DNA of 64,000 nt from Dimargaris cristalligena. Its lineage: Eukaryota > Kickxellomycota > Dimargaritomycetes > Dimargaritales > Dimargaritaceae. The notes below the pieces were generated by a model. The model made no database searches. It was not told the origin of the DNA and saw only the letters and a list, made by a program, of their open reading frames with translations. The stretch spans positions 1 through 64,000 of the forward strand of contig JANBQC010000033.1 of the NCBI GenBank assembly GCA_027576995.1, given 5' to 3'. Position 1 is the stretch's first letter, and each line of letters begins with the position of its first letter. A program made the position numbers and the translations under genes. Shown in pieces: positions 32,780 to 47,500 of this stretch.

Positions 32780-33895
32780 TTAGCTGAAGTTCCACTCGAT
32801 ATCGCCTCTACCAATTTCCTCGGCGTTAGGGAATAGCGTCTTCATGGTATCGGGGGAGAGGTCCAGATCGCCCTTTTTACACCCCGGGCAAGTGTCCGTG
32901 ACGGTGGCCTGCACCGATTTACCACCACTTCGGATGGTGACCGTGCGACCGCAGTTAGGGTTGGCATTGGGATTGGCGCCGTTGGCCATATCCGCCGAGT
33001 TCTATAATACGTAATTGGTCAAGATGGTTGTCGCGAGTAGCATCATATAGCATATTAGTAAACATATAAAATAGGGAGGGTTAATAACTACCCAGGTTCT
33101 AGCGCATCAGATCAAAGTCTTGAATCCTGAAGACAGATGTATCCTTATAAATAGATGGGGAGAGTCGGGCCAAAGTAACAGACCAGTGCGGCTTATCAAC
33201 CAGGCTTGCCACAGGGTAAAGGATCGTGTGGATATCTACTGGGCACGCGACCAACGGGTGATACCCTATCTATTTGAGTAATAACTTACCACTGCGACGG
33301 TGAGTCCAGAAGACGAACCTTGCTCGCCGCAAGAGCCCGCACCGACACCAGGATCATAGTAAGTAGCCTCACCCTTGTGGGTCTCTCCGCTGGCCTTGTC
33401 CTTGGATTCGGTGGTTTCCGTATCAGTATCCTTGTCCTTCGAGGTTTTGGTGGTCTTCTCGGAGTCGGCTTTGGTGGTGTCATCCTTGGTTGTAGTCTCC
33501 TTCTCGGTATCTTCCTTGGCGGTGTCGTCCTTGGTTGTAGTCTTTTCCTCAGTGTCATCCTTGGTTGTAGTCTTCTTCTCGGCGTCTTTCTTGGTCGTAG
33601 CCTCCTTCTCGGTGTCTTCCTTGGCTGTGGTCTTTTTCTCGGTGTCTTTCTCAGTTGTACCCTCCTTGGTCTCCTTCTCAGTAGTAGCTTCCTCCTTGGT
33701 CTCCTTATCAGTTGTAGCCTCCTTGTCAGTATTTTTCTCTGTCTTCGAGTCACCCTTTTTATCGGAAGACGTTTCTTCGGCCGGGTCACCTCGACGGTAC
33801 ATCAGTTGGGCCTGGGGACGATCGCCAATGGGATAGGCGACAACGACACTAGTAAACAGGACGGCCAGAACGAACGAAAGGGCAACCACCCGCAT
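32780..33895 (-). CDS. Secreted RlpA/expansin-like double-psi beta-barrel protein, two exons
   Basis: A 275-residue secreted protein from exons 33290-33895 and 32780-33001, joined in phase 0 (GTAAGT donor, TAG acceptor). I start at ATG 33895, which opens a signal peptide (residues 1-20, MRVVALSFVLAVLFTSVVVA); the frame upstream of it is leader. Residues about 35-170 are a low-complexity Thr/Lys/Glu/Asp linker with imperfect repeats of TTTKDDTEKE type, likely extended. The C-terminal 100 residues form a DPBB fold: GEATYYDPG, SCGEQG, TVAVNSADM, CGRTVTI, TDTCPGC and DLDLSPDT. The catalytic-type Asp of the last motif is kept. Fungal relatives loosen or bind cell-wall polymers without clear hydrolysis. 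The linker may tether the domain in the wall. Family is certain, substrate unknown. Confidence 0.88.
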
Positions 33896-35575
33896 ATTGA
33901 ATAGTGCAGCGGAATTAGGGTAGAATCGGATGGATAAAATTGGGGTATAAGGGGTTGGTAAGGACAGGTAAGTAAAGTGAAGTAAATATAGTAGTTGGGT
34001 TAAACGATCCAAAGATTTTGATAAAACTTAGCAATACCGGAATCCAGCCAGAATAGAAAGCAGAGTAATTATTAAGAAGTAATTGGATATTAAGGAATAT
34101 ATCAAAAATGACCAGTGTTTTAGCTGTACACCAAATAATAAACGACGCGCCAGAGGAGTAGTAGGCAGGGATAGTAGAAGTGAGGATATGATACGATATT
34201 GTGATGGATTGGAAGAAAGGGGGGGATATCGAGTGTATTTATATTTGGAATAGGAGAGGAAATGTAAAGGACGCACCTTAGTACCTTGAAGACAATTTTG
34301 CGAGGCAAGAGATTCATTAGTAGAGTGGTTTGCCGCTCTGACGGCGGAAAGGGGGGTGGAGGATTGCGGTTGCTCGGCCCCATCCTGGACCGGGGCATGG
34401 GTGAATAGATTGGCCTATACCCATTGTCACCAGTGAACTCTCTCGTTCACGCGGGCAGGGCTGTAGAAAAAAGGATGGAAGAAAGGGGAACCGGGCCAAG
34501 GAAGGGCCGCCGATAATTTGGATTAGCGCCCGCAGCATAGCCTCGCAAGAGATACAGCACATTTTCGGCCAGCCTAGTGTCGGTCTTGGTCGCCAAATAT
34601 ATCCGCCGAGAAGGGAAGGGGGTGGGCCAGGCCCCATAAAATTAACCCGGGTCCATTGGTGAGCCGGTAGAAGTGGCGGAAAGAACCATCTCTTCCCTCC
34701 CCCCCCCCTGTCGCTATGGAGGGCAGGGCGGCGCTAAACTTCATTATTGCTGCTCTGTCCTGCGTTACTTGAGCGTACAAGAGCAAGAAAGATAAGAGAA
34801 GGGCCCACGGAAACCTGCTATAGGCCCATTGTTCCGGGACCAACTCCTTTCAATTAAAGGCCCTTCGAATTATAAAGGTCCCGGGTTTAACCAAGGGATT
34901 AAACGGGTTATCCGGTCCCTGTTATCGGAATATCTTGGGGACAGGCCGGTCGACTACAAGGCAATGTGTAGTATAGGGGTGGTGGCCAAAGGGCTTTAAT
35001 TTAAGAGACTGAGGGATTGTCCTACCCGCGGGATAGCTTCCCTTAGGGCCGGTCATTCATGGATAAAGGGGTCGGGCAATTGACCGGATAAGTCCCTTGA
35101 CACTGTGGTTTAAACGATTTTAAAAAAATGTATTATTGAACTTGCACGCTAATGTGCCGATGAGTCCAGCTTTGGTACTAGAGTCATAGTCAAAAATCTA
35201 AAAATTGAATTATTAAACGAATGCGACGCAGGTAAATGGTATAATGGTGTGGGTATTTTTCTTTAGAATAATAAATTTGCCGGATACATATTTAAAGTAG
35301 CCCATCGAAAGTATCAATCGATGGATTACACGAGTAATGCGGGAAGAAATACAACCCGCTCTAGTCACTTATGCGGTAATGCGAAGAGAAAATAAGAATT
35401 GGAAAACCAAGAAAACTACTGCATAGGCCAGGCACAGACATATGTTTGGGTTTAGGATACGATAAAAATTTAAGATTTGGTGGTAATACGAAATTGAAAA
35501 AAAAAGTGGAGTATGAAATAGAGGGAGGGGGGTATATATGGTATAGTTTGATAAAGGTTGGTGGTTATAAAGTGC
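33896..35575. other. Intergenic region, possible unrecognised minus-strand exons
   Basis: Promoter side of the DPBB gene, then sequence up to the TOM1 stop codon. On the minus strand, frames around 34500-34620 (LATKTDTRLAENVLYLLRG) and 34290-34320 (MNLLPRKIVFK, followed by GTACTAAG) look protein-like. I could not join them or name a family. Confidence 0.35.
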
Positions 35576-38500
35576 TTAAGCAAATCCAAACCCGGTTGAG
35601 CATTCGTTAATGGCGAGCAAGAGCTGCGACCGCAGCTGTTCGTAGCTTTCGTATAGGGGAATATCAAGCTGATTGAAGCAGGTGTGGGCACAGGGTAGGC
35701 GGGCGGTGGATGCGAAATCCTTGTGAATTTGGAACTTCTGGACTCCCGAAGAACCCTGAAGTGCAATGAAGCCCTGCAGGGGTACCTTGGACGTACCCGT
35801 GACGAACTGTAATAACTTGGCTCGCTCCTCCTGGTCGAAACTCCGTACAGCTCGCCAGAACCACTGGATTTGGGGCGACGACGTGTTGTAGCCATGGTAG
35901 TCGGTGTTGTTCTTCCAGTCGTCAATATCGATATCCGGCAGCCCGGAAATGAGCAGCTCCAATTCCTGCTCGTTGAAGATCTGAACCAAGTCACGGGGGA
36001 TAACGTCGTGGAATCCCGTCAAAAAGTGGTCAATCTGGTCCTTGATGGCCAAGGTCAGTTTCTGCTCGCACACCAGCTTGACGTACTCGAGCTTATTCTC
36101 CTCCGTCACAGCAATCTCTCGGCCTTGGGGCTTCAGGTCAATGGTCTGCTTCTTGCCAAACTCATCCACCTCCACGCTGAAGGTGAGGTCGAACAGATCT
36201 GTAATATCGTTCTCGAGCATCCAGACCAGACTTTTGTAGTACTCTGGGTCAATCGCCTCCACGTCGCGATAGTCTACCGACCGCCCCAACATATGTTTGT
36301 AGAAGGACCGGGTAAAGTAACAGTCCATGAGCCGGCCATCGAAAATAGCCTTTCCAATGATCCGGCCCACAAACTTAAAGTAAGTTAGGTGGTCAGGGTT
36401 GACCCATGATGCCGGGTTGGGCTGATAGGTCACTTTGTCTACCGCCGAGCTCTTGAACAACGCATAGTCGAGGTTGAACATTTGGCGGGCCAGCACCTGG
36501 AACCACTCCCGGGTCAGACCTCCCGCGTCCACGCCGTCTTCGTTGTGGAACTTGACGGCCAGTTTGCCGTACTTGATTTCCCGCCCACTGCGGCCTTGGA
36601 GCTGGTGAAAGGAGTCCTCGAACACGTATTGTCGTCGCACATTCAGGTGAAGCGCTCCGTACATCTCCCGGTCGGTGGACCGGCGGTGCAGCTGCTGGTT
36701 GAAGTAGTTTCGCTTATTATCGAACTCCAGCACCTTGGGGTTGTGCACCAGGAGGGCGAACGACCCACTCATTAGGGAAGGGTTGTTCCGGACCAGGGCG
36801 TTAAGGATCTTGCGGTGGTTTTCGCTAAATTGGTTGAAGAACTCCTCGGCCGCATTGCTGGTAATTTCACGCTCGGGGTTCTGCGGCGAGCTGGGGCCTT
36901 CGGGCTGCTTAGCGGGGCCCATGGCGTGCTGCGAGATAACCATGAAGGACTCAATGAGCGGCAGAAGGACAGTGGCCACGTGGGCGTGGTCCGAGTGATC
37001 CTGCACCAGTTTGAGGGTTCGTCCTAACTTGGTCCACAGGGCCTGGAAAGTAGGCAGAGTGGCCAGTCGGGCCGTTTGGTCATCCGCCATGACCGCCGGA
37101 TCCACCTCCATGGCTTCCGGGGGAGTGTTCTGGTTTTGCTGGGATTGAATCTTGGTGTGCACATAGTCCAGCGCCTTGAGAACCCGTAGCATTTTGGTTT
37201 GGTTGGCGGATGGCGCAGTGAATTGACGTAAAGCGGCATTGTCGGTGGTATCGATGTCTTCGCTCTGAGCCAGGACGGGCACCAACGTATCCAAATCAAG
37301 CGACACAGCCTCGGCCAGGCGTTCAGCACATTGCACTAGTTCGTGGATGATTGAGCGGCCAGCGTCTTCGAGAACTGATAGGTATTGGATTAGAGTCAGG
37401 GTGTTTTGGAAGGTCTTACTGGTGCACTCGCCGGTGGTCAGAATATTAACCACAGCCCGGGTATAGTGGGCCGGGATATCAGGGAGTTTCGGCCCTGATT
37501 CAGGGTCAGTCACCGGCGTCTCGGTGGGTACAGCAGATGTCCCGGTCGGTTCGGCCGTGGTCGATGTCGATGCAGGCAACAAGACCGGCGTTGAGTCGTT
37601 GGGTCGTTCGCTCTCCGCTTGCCTGAGTTGATGCCGCTGGGATCGACGAGCCATAGTCGGCAATGGACGACAGATGGTGGCCAGTAGGAACGTAAGAGTC
37701 TCGATAATCAGCACATTCCCCACAACTGCAGGGCGGTCCACCAGGCTAAGAAGAATAACAACGGGGTATTTGCTAATGATAATAGGGTCACGGGATTTAT
37801 GTCCGCTCCCCTTCTTGGCTGGCTTACGTAGGCACAGATGCTCGTTCTCGCTCAAGAAGAATTGTACCGCCGACGGATTACGTTCCACCAGGGCAATGAG
37901 GGCGTTTAGACTGCACTGGGCGGGCAAATTAGGGATATCATCCACCACTAGCTGCGCCAAGGGGAATATCTGAAGCACGGTACCATGACTGGCCGGCGCC
38001 TTGCCCTTGGCAGACAATGGAGTGCGGGCGGGAGTACCCAAGGCTCCCGCACCACTCTTACCGGAACCGTGGGCCAGATGGCCTAAGCAGCGGTCCACAT
38101 CGTCAAAGGTTTGGGCCTGCTCCTGCAGAACGCTGAGCAGTAGCCCAATGAGATCGGCACGAGTCTTACTGTTTTCGCACAAGCCCAGTAGCAGGTCCGT
38201 AATAGTTCCTTCGTTGGGAATATGGGCCGGCAAAAACAGTAGGCGAGCCAAAGCGGCCAACTCGATACGGTCAAGGAGCTGGGCACTCTCTTTCTTACCA
38301 GTCGTGGATTTATTTCCGTTGGTGGAAGTAGCCCCAGGGACCGCATTCGAGGGTGCAGCAATCGACGTGGAGCGAATGACCTCCACGGGGACTGGTGCAC
38401 CAGAGGTTCGGATAACATGTGGGCGATCGAAGGGACGCCGGTGTGCTCGCGATGCCAGATCCCGGGCCAAGGGGGGAGGAATAACACCCGAGTCTAACAG

Positions 38501-41500
38501 AAACCCGAAGGAGCCCGGCCGAGCGTGACCAGAGCCCTCCGCATGGGCCAGAGGGGTGGCAAAGCCGCGGGGGGTATGCGTAACAGGAGGTGGCGGAATG
38601 GTTAGAACGGGCGCAGGGCCAGCGGGGGAACCCGTTTCCTGTCGCTGCCGCTGCAACTGGCGTCGCAGTTGTTCTTCGCGTTGCTGAATGATTACCTCCT
38701 GTCGAATATCGAGGGGCAGTGCGTCCAAAAACTCAGCGCTGATTTCCGCATTATCATCAACCAGCATCTCTGATCCGGATGCAGGGCCGGTTGCTGGAGC
38801 GGGTGGCATATGTTCACGCAAAACCTCCTCACGAAGATCCTCCGGTAGTGCTTCCAGGAAAGTGGGGTCGATACCAGTGTTACTAATGTCAACGAGGCGA
38901 CCGCCCACCATTATCATAGTTTCGGAAGTGGCGGCAGGCGGGGCGGAATCAGTAGCCGCACCTTCTACTCCATCACCATCACCATTGGCTTCGGTTTCGG
39001 TTTCAGCTTCAGCAACAATGGAAGGAGTGGGCTCAAGGTTCTCGCTGGGCTCACCTTCGGCTGGGGTGGGCGACTGCGGAGGTGGCGGGGTGGAGGGGGC
39101 CACGGGCTCGGTTGCGGTAGGTGTAACATCCTCGGACACAGCCATATCGGTAGCCTCAGGTACATTGGTTTGGATAGTCGGAGAAGTAGCGGTTTCCACT
39201 GAGGCATCCCGTGGTTCAGTTTCGGCCACAGCCATGGCCTGGTCCTCGTCAGGAATAGGTGCGGGTGCAGTATGGGTTTCAGGGCCAGATACTGGCGTGG
39301 GCGTCGGTATGGTAGCAGCAGCGGGTGGGGTGCTGGAGACTGCAGCCGTGTCAGCAACGGGCTCGGTCGACGGTGCCGGTTCTGTAGGGGCCTCTCGGGC
39401 CCGGCGCTGTTCAGCCAGAGCACGCGGAACCAACATATTCAAAATATGGTTAACGAGGCGCGAGGCGTGGTCAGTGACCATATCATGATGGGTCAATTGG
39501 TTCTCCCGTTGCCAACGTTCGGTACTGGTCAGTGGGCTAAACCCGATCACGTAGGCCACGAACATTTCCTCGGTCCAACGGACTTCCTCGGACTGTGCGT
39601 TTGGAACCCGTTCGCTAGTGGGGATCATAGCATCGCCTGTTTGTGGCGAGGCTAGCACTGGAGTAGCCGTATCAGTTGACGAGGCCGTCGGTACACCGAC
39701 CCCATTGGGTGGGAGCGGAAGATGACCGGTTGAAGGAACAACACCGTTAGTTTGGGCACGGCGTAGGCGAACGCTGGTCAAGTCACTAACTCCAATGTCG
39801 TCGGAGGCATGTCCACTGAGGCGGTGGGCGGTCATTCGATGAGAGCGGTTAAGGGAATGGTGAAGGGCTCGGACCCCTTCGGCTCCAAAGATATCCGTCA
39901 TATGTTGTAGGGCGCGGATATCGTGGGGGGCCGACCGTTGGGCAGCATCCCCAGTGGAAGGGGGTGCAACGAATTCATTGGAGAGTAGTGGGTGCAGGGC
40001 ATCACCAGCCATAGTCTCCCCGGCAGAAAAAGGGCCAATATCGGCCAAAAGAGGAGGCAGTACTCCAGCATGGTAGCCCCCAGCATAATCGCTTAGGCCA
40101 CGGGCCGAGCCGTATACGGCGGAAAGATCGGGCATAAAGGGGGCGGCAGGCGGACCATTCGCGCGACCAGGTCGAACGACGGATATTTCCTCGTCATTGG
40201 CAAGCACCCGGCCACGGGAACCAGAAGACGTGACCGCCATTCCGTGATCACGCCGACCCATGTCAAACGGTAAGAAGGGATCAAAATCATCGTACAACTC
40301 ATCCTGAAGCATGGCCTCTTCATCCTCCGCCTCTTCATCGGTATCCTGCTCCATGGACGAACTGTCTTCGTCATCCTCCTCCTCTGCCGCGTCGACCTCG
40401 AAGCCCTCGGCCCCCATGAAGCGACCGGAGTTGACGAATAGGCTTGCGGCACGAGTGGCATCAGCTAAATCGATGCGGGCATGTCCGTCCATGTCGGCGG
40501 TCGACCTGTCTGAACGACGACCGTGCAGGGCAACAAGGAATGGGTCATCCGCGGCAAGGTCATCATCCCCAAGCCCGTCAGGTCGGCCCAATGAGCCCAA
40601 CTCAAAGTCTTCCATCTCCCATTGCATTTCTGGGCTGCCGTCGAAGTCGTCCTCTTGGCCATTATCATCACCGGCATGGTTGGGGTCAGCAGAGGTATCT
40701 TGATCGCCGTCGGCTGGGCCATCATCGCCATTGGAGCGTCCCCCGCGACGCCGAGAACTGGCAGATCGCATCAACTGGGCATAGAGGTGGCCAATATCAG
40801 CCGGAATATGCAAATCCCCGGAGTCCTCGTGGATAGTCCCTGAACGTCGGTGATTACCGCCATCGTGATCATCCTCACTATCAAGGCTACTGCCGCTGTC
40901 ACCGAGGCTGTCAGTGCCACTAAGGTCGTCATCATCGTCGTCGTCGTCACTATCGCCAAGAATGACATGACCATGGCCGTGGTCTTCGGCGTCGAGGTCG
41001 CCGTCTTCACCAAAGGGGCGGTGAAGAACAACTTCCATTTCAATGTCCTCTTCATCGGAATTGTCATCACTAATATCACTGCCGCTAATCCCGTAATCTT
41101 CCGAGAATTCCTCGTCGTCGTAGGCTTCTTCGTCGAACTCTCCCTCATGGTCCTCATCATCCTCGGCCATGGCGGTTGCACCGTCGATCATACCCAGGGC
41201 GGAATTACGGTAAAGGTCAGAAATCTCATCGTCCTCGGAATGCTCGTCCGTTTCAGGAACTTCGTCGTCGTCATGATCGTTAAGTCTAGATAAGGCTCTA
41301 TCGGGATTGGAGGCAGACTCGCCTTGGGTAGGCAGGGAGACTGGGCCAGACGAGTCAGCTGCGGCGGAAGAAGTAGTACCGGGATTGCGGGACTCGGTTG
41401 AGCCACGGGCATCGCCTTCAGCAAGCGGAAATAGACTTCCTGGCACGGCCGGGCCCCATTTATTCACCTTGCGAGAGAATTGGGTTAGGTACTCCAGAGG

Positions 41501-44500
41501 GCGGATAAGACTGCTCAGAAGCATGGTGATATGGGGGTAATTGAGGTCGAGTTCGGCGATGATTCCCGTCAGCAAATTAACGTAATTACGTTCTAGCATG
41601 AGGGAAGCAAGCTCCCGGTTGGATTCCAGGGGCTGCGAGCGGGGCTGGTTGACTCGGGCCGTTCGGGCGGTAAGCAGCTTGAAGGTAAAGACCGCTAGAG
41701 CCCAAATGCGGCTATAACGGATTGGGAGGGGCTGGGTCGAGCGGAGTATGAGGCGCATTTCTCCGGCCACGGCATCTAGAATTAACCGACGCATTTCCTC
41801 ATGGGGCGTCGGGGTATCAGAAGCGGACTTCGGTCCTTCGGAGCGGCCCTCTAAGCACAAGGTAGAGAGAAGCCCGTCGGTGTAAAGGTACTGCTGGTAC
41901 TGCAACCGATGTGATACGTTGGTTTGTTGGAAATCATCGTCAGGAACCAGTAGCTCGGTGATTAGGTAGTTAACGAAGGCCGAGCGACGGGAACGGGGTC
42001 GTTGAGGGGGCTGCAGAGAAGGGACCCCCTCTCCGGCCGGCCCATTGTCAAGAACGGTTTGGTGGCGGCGGAGGGCCGACCCGCTCCCCGGTTTCGTAGG
42101 GGTAACCGGGACATCCTCGACAATGGGCATGCTGACGCTGCGCGAAATATCCATCAGCTCGGATTGGACGGCGGGGAAAGCAGACAGTAGCTCGGTTAGA
42201 GACTGCAGCAAGTAGCAGCGGTAGCTAATTAAATGAAACCACTGCCGATACTCTGGAGTCAGCGCCCGCTTCAGATCGTCCTTGGGAGGAATAGCAGCGT
42301 TTTCCTGCTCGGGTTCGGACTCGTACTTAGATACCCCGCCCAGGCCCGCTCGCAGGTGGGCCTCTTGGCGTTTGAGAGCAAAAATTTCCTGGATAAGGTA
42401 GCGTACCACAGAAGTGGCCGTAAATTCTGCTTCTGGACCAGGGGTGGCAACGAGAGTATCGGCGGACGGTCGCTGGTCGGCAGGGAGCAAAGTGATCTGG
42501 TAGGTGCGTGATTGGGCTACGTAGTGGGGGATACAGCAGGTGGCCTCAATAGCTCGCATAAAGGCGGGCACATTACGCAGGGCGATGGGGGCATTGGTAC
42601 GCACCATAGCAGAAATATCGACAACGCGGGAGCGGGAGGAGGACAGCCAGCGAATGATTCGTCGCTCAATGATCATTTGGACCACTTGGGGGTGTTCCAA
42701 GGCATGGCGAATGATCAACATGACCAAATCCCGGTGACGTCTAAACGCGGGTCGACCAACTCGCAGGGGAGCGAGCAGGGTATCGAGGCCATTCTCTTTA
42801 ACCAGTTCGACTGCGCATGCATACGTGCGAGAGATCTGGACGAGGATGCTAAGCACCGCATGGGTCTGGCCTCGGGCCAAGAGTACATCCGAACGCAAAA
42901 GGCGCAGCAAATGCGACATGATACGGGTCTTCATTTCTGTCGACAGAAGGGTGACCTGAGAGGCAACCGTACCATCAGTAGGGGCAGGAGCCGCAGAAGA
43001 GGCATTCGGAGGGACTGTCTCGGTGGCATTATTCGAAGAATCGGCATTGTCCAAGGCAGTCGGTGCCTGGGAATCAGTTTCCCCATTAGCGGAGTCGGCC
43101 CTGAATTGGACCGGTTTGGGCTCATCACTCAGAGTAATGCATGCTTCGATGATGAGCAAGGCTGGGGAGAACCACACCGGGAGAGCGGATCGGGTTCCCT
43201 CCGTCTTGCCTGTGGCTCCGTTCACGGCATTGTCAATGGTCGTTTGAATCTGATCAAGGAGTTGGCTAACCAGGTCTCCGCAGTGGTCCACTACATTGGA
43301 CTGGACACTGGCGTCATTTAGAATCAGAGCGAACAGACGCAGGAAGTGGGCATACTCAAGTGCAGCAGGTACGGCCGACGTTGACGTCGCTTCTTCGGAG
43401 GTAGCCCGCTGATAGATCGACCGCAGGGCATCAAGCAGCTGGGGTACCCGGAGGGCAGGTGAATTATCAATGGCAAGCAAAGCCAGGTTCTTTAACTGGA
43501 ATACAGCAGTGGGGAATTGGGGCAACAACTGCACAACCCGGGGCAGAAGAGACTCGAAGGACGCCTGTCTCAGGTCAGCCAGGGCCTCGCGAAGGGCCTC
43601 TACAGTAGCAAAGGGAGGGGCTTCCATGCGGGGTTCAGATGTCGATGCCGACGGCTCCGTGCCCTCGGATTGTGGAGGCTCGTCAACGTCCATCATCCGA
43701 TTCGGACCACTCGCGTCACCGGTGGTATTCGCAGCCGGTGTAGTGGTGGGAGGTGTATCGTTGGACGGGTGGGGCTGAGGTAGCCGTTCCAAAAAGGCTT
43801 CCAAATAGTCGCTCAAGAAGGACTCCATATTCGCAGCTTGGGTGGCGGGTGCGGAAACAGATTCGGTCGAAGGGGCGGTACTGGCGGTGGGCTCGGGAGT
43901 ATCCTCAATATTGGTCTCAGCTTCGTTACCAGTAGCTGCGGGATTGGATGCTGGAGCGGCGGGTGTCTCGCCGGGGTTGGTAACTACTTCCGGATTAGTT
44001 AATAGGTAGTCGGCCGCGCGGATGACATTGTTAAAATTACGGCGCAGGGCCATTTCAGCCGCTTCACTCGAGAAACCCATGTCCATGAGAGACTGTCGGT
44101 GGGATTCATTCACCGGCAGAGCCCCAACCCCAGGCATGAGGGGCAGGTGGTATGGAGGATGGTCGGACCGCTCGGGGCGGGTATTCTTTTCACCTTGGCC
44201 CTTCAAGATAGGAAGCAATCCTTCACATAGGCTCTGAACTACCTGGTCAGAACAACGCAGCAGAACAGGTGACTGCCAGGCGCGGATCAGCAGAGGAAGA
44301 GTAGCATGGCGTACCTCAACCAGGAAATCGGTGGGTTGGAAATAGTCCGGATCCGGGTAGGTTTTGTCCTTCGTGGCAAGGCTGGAGAGGTGGGGGGCAC
44401 CCATTAGGAGTTTCTGGTTAACCATGAATTGGAGCACACTAAGGCAGATTTCGGCGGTCGAATCGGCAAGTTTGGCACACGGATCGGTTGAATCGGCAGG

Positions 44501-47500
44501 CAAGGCTTCCAGCTGGTCCCAGGCGAGAGACAGCAACTGCCCCAAGAGGCGAATACCTCCCATACGGACAAACGGAATCAGAATCTGGACCTGCAGGTAC
44601 AGTAGATTGTGTCCGTCTAGGAAGACCGAGGACAGGTGACTAAGCATCGTCACGAAATAACGCCACTCGGCTGGAGTGCGCGTCTGAGGTTCAAGGCCAA
44701 GCCAGGTCAAATGGCGGGTAAAGACCGCCGCGACCTGCTTGGCCACCCGTAAGGCCGTGGTGCGTTGCTGAGGGTCAACCGACCGACGTGAAATGATATA
44801 ATTGGTCAGGTTAAGCATCGTACTGGCCAGACTCGTTCGAATGTGGTGCAATAGTAAGTCCAGGAAAGTGGCGTTCTGTACTACCCAAATGGGTTTCCCA
44901 GTGACCTCGGCCCGAGCTTCTAATAGGGAAACTAGAGTAGGAGGGGCAGCGTCGATCGCGGCCACGGCAGAGGAGGTGGCAGGGTTCATCACCTTGGCCA
45001 GCTCACTGGCAGACAGGGAAATCGGGTGCAGGTGAATTCCCTCCCAGGTGGAGAATTGATAGAGCTGACCCAAGAGAGCGAGGAAATCCTGAAAATTGGG
45101 AGACGCCAGCCAAGCAGTGACGGTCGAGTAAGGTGGGCCATGGTGGCCCAGCGGTACGTAGTATTCTGAGAACAGGATGATGAGACCGGTCAGGGTGACT
45201 AAGGACCGGAAGTGCCGGTTGGCTTCAGCGGCTCCCGTAGAATCTATGGCCGCGTCCGCTGCCGCCCACTCAGGGGAAAAGACGGGCCGAGGGGTGGAGG
45301 TGGCACTATCACTGTGCATGGGGGTGAAATCGCGGACGGCTTGGATAATTTCATCCATTAACCGTTTAAGAGCGGGTTGCGGAGTGGGGGTCCCAGATAC
45401 GGGCGGGGGCGGGGGCGGTTCGACTGTAGTCGGATTCTCCGTCGAAGCCTCCTCCGAGGGCTCGGGAGCAGGACTGCCCGGCTCGGGCGCTGGGACCGGC
45501 TCGGCAGCAGGGGGATCGACTGGAGTAATGGAAATGACCGTGGCGGCAGATCCGATATGGTCGCTGATAAGACCGGATACGGCTTCAGCGAATCGGCCTA
45601 CGCTGCTCACGACCGTTGGCGCATCGTCATGGTAGGTCAATTCGACAACGGTTTTGAAGAGACCTACAAGTGCACCCCAGCCTCGGCTCTGGAAGAAGTC
45701 ATAGGGTAGGGCGGGCAACTTCAAAAAATCGAATATAAAGTCAACCCCTAGTCCCTGAACTAAGTCCTGGCGGTGATGAGGCTGCTGGAGCAGTCCCTCC
45801 AAAAAGCGACACACGGCCTCGATCATCTGGGACAGTACCATATCATCGGGGGAGAGTACCCGCTCGCTGCTTGGGGGAGGATCGGTTGAGGTACTGAGGT
45901 GGTGCTTGCCTGGTGTCTCCTGGGCCGGTAATCCATCTGGCTTCCCGAACTCCCGGATCTCGGCCAGGGTCTGTTTAATGCACTCCAGCACCCGGGTCTT
46001 AAGGGACGGGTGGTGGCGAATGAGCTCATCGATTCCAGTCCCAGCCGTGGCCGGCACGTCCGATTCCTGAAGGGGGCGAACGTATGCCATTTGGGTGAAA
46101 ATGGCAAAATACTCGGGGAAAGGGTCCAGCTCGGTAAAATAGTCCAACCCGGCCTGGTTCAGGCATACAGCTCCGAAGGCATTGGGTAGGGCGTTAATCA
46201 CATCCCCCGATACGGGTACATGTTTCTTGACGGCCTGTAGAAAGGTCTGAGGGAGGTTAAACTCCTGCAGAATGGCCAAGGAGGTGGGCTCATTATGAAT
46301 AAAGGAAGCCATAATATTGATGGTGTACACATACACGGAGGGACCGAAGAGCCCCGGGAACCGTACAATATGGACCATTGTCTTCGGAAGAGCCGTTTCA
46401 ACCAAGTTGCGCAGGCGATCCGCCGTACCGGCAGTCTGCATCATATGGTGGAGGAACCGGAGCAAGTCTTTCAACAGATTGGCGGTCTCGGGCGGAATCC
46501 GGTCAAAAGCGGATTCGGTGGGGTCGGCTTCCCAGTCCATGGTTGCTTCGGACGCAACCGGCAAATCGCTGCCGCACTCCAGGCACTCCTGGACCTCATG
46601 GCCGATCCGCTCCACCAGTGTGGAAATACCATTAGCGTTGCAAAAAGATGTGAAGGCCGAGGCGAAGGAATAAATGAGGTTATCCAGGATCCGGGTCATC
46701 TTTCCAACGCTCCGCTTATGGGGGCGCTGGCGATTGGTGAGGAAGCTGACCACGGCGGGGACGATACCGGCCGAAATGATGAGCTGGCCGCCCGTCGAGT
46801 TGGCGGTAATTGTTGATAGTAGCACATTGAGGGCGTCGACAAAGGCCAGGGTAGCACTGCTGGTCAGGGGGTATGAGTCGGCAAACACCCGGCGTAGAAT
46901 CACCATGAGGATGCCGTGTCCCGCCGATAGATTAAGCGCGGTCGAAACCTCCTGAACGCGAGACCGCTGCCGGACCAGGGCCTCCAGCAAGTACAGGGCG
47001 GCCGTTTGGATGGGGAGTGGTACTTGGTGTTCGGGGTGCAGCAGGTCGGCCAACTCTTGAGCGATATCGGGCTCGAATAGGAAAAAGGCGTTCTCCAGCT
47101 CCAGTTCGCTGCGAGTCATAACCTGCAGGGTCACGGCCATCAGGCGGTAGAAGAGCAGGGCCTGGCGTTTCGACAGGTCGTGGAAATGGTAGGCGACTAG
47201 AATATGGTGAAACAGTCGCAGTTGGTGACCAGTGGGTACGTCGTACTGTTGCACTAGGTGGGTGAACAGCTCAGTGGGCTGCCGCTCGGCCCACTCGCTA
47301 GGCGCTACCCGAATAGTCACCAGGCCGGGGGATGCAGCGTCATCGCCGGGCGGTCGTTCTGATGGAGCGGCCGATGGCGCCTCAGCGTCCAAGCGGTAAA
47401 AGTGAAACCGTAGATCGCCACATCCCTGCATAGGCGAATCGGGACGGGCTATGTCCAACAGCTTTAGGTTGGGTGGGCCGTAGTCCCATTTTTCGGCCAA

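Noticed and set aside
33320..33904. 194-codon and 153-codon plus-strand frames opposite the DPBB protein
   Set aside because: They read the complement of the Lys/Thr/Glu repeat as Leu/Val/Ser/Gly repeats. The minus strand has signal peptide and DPBB domain.
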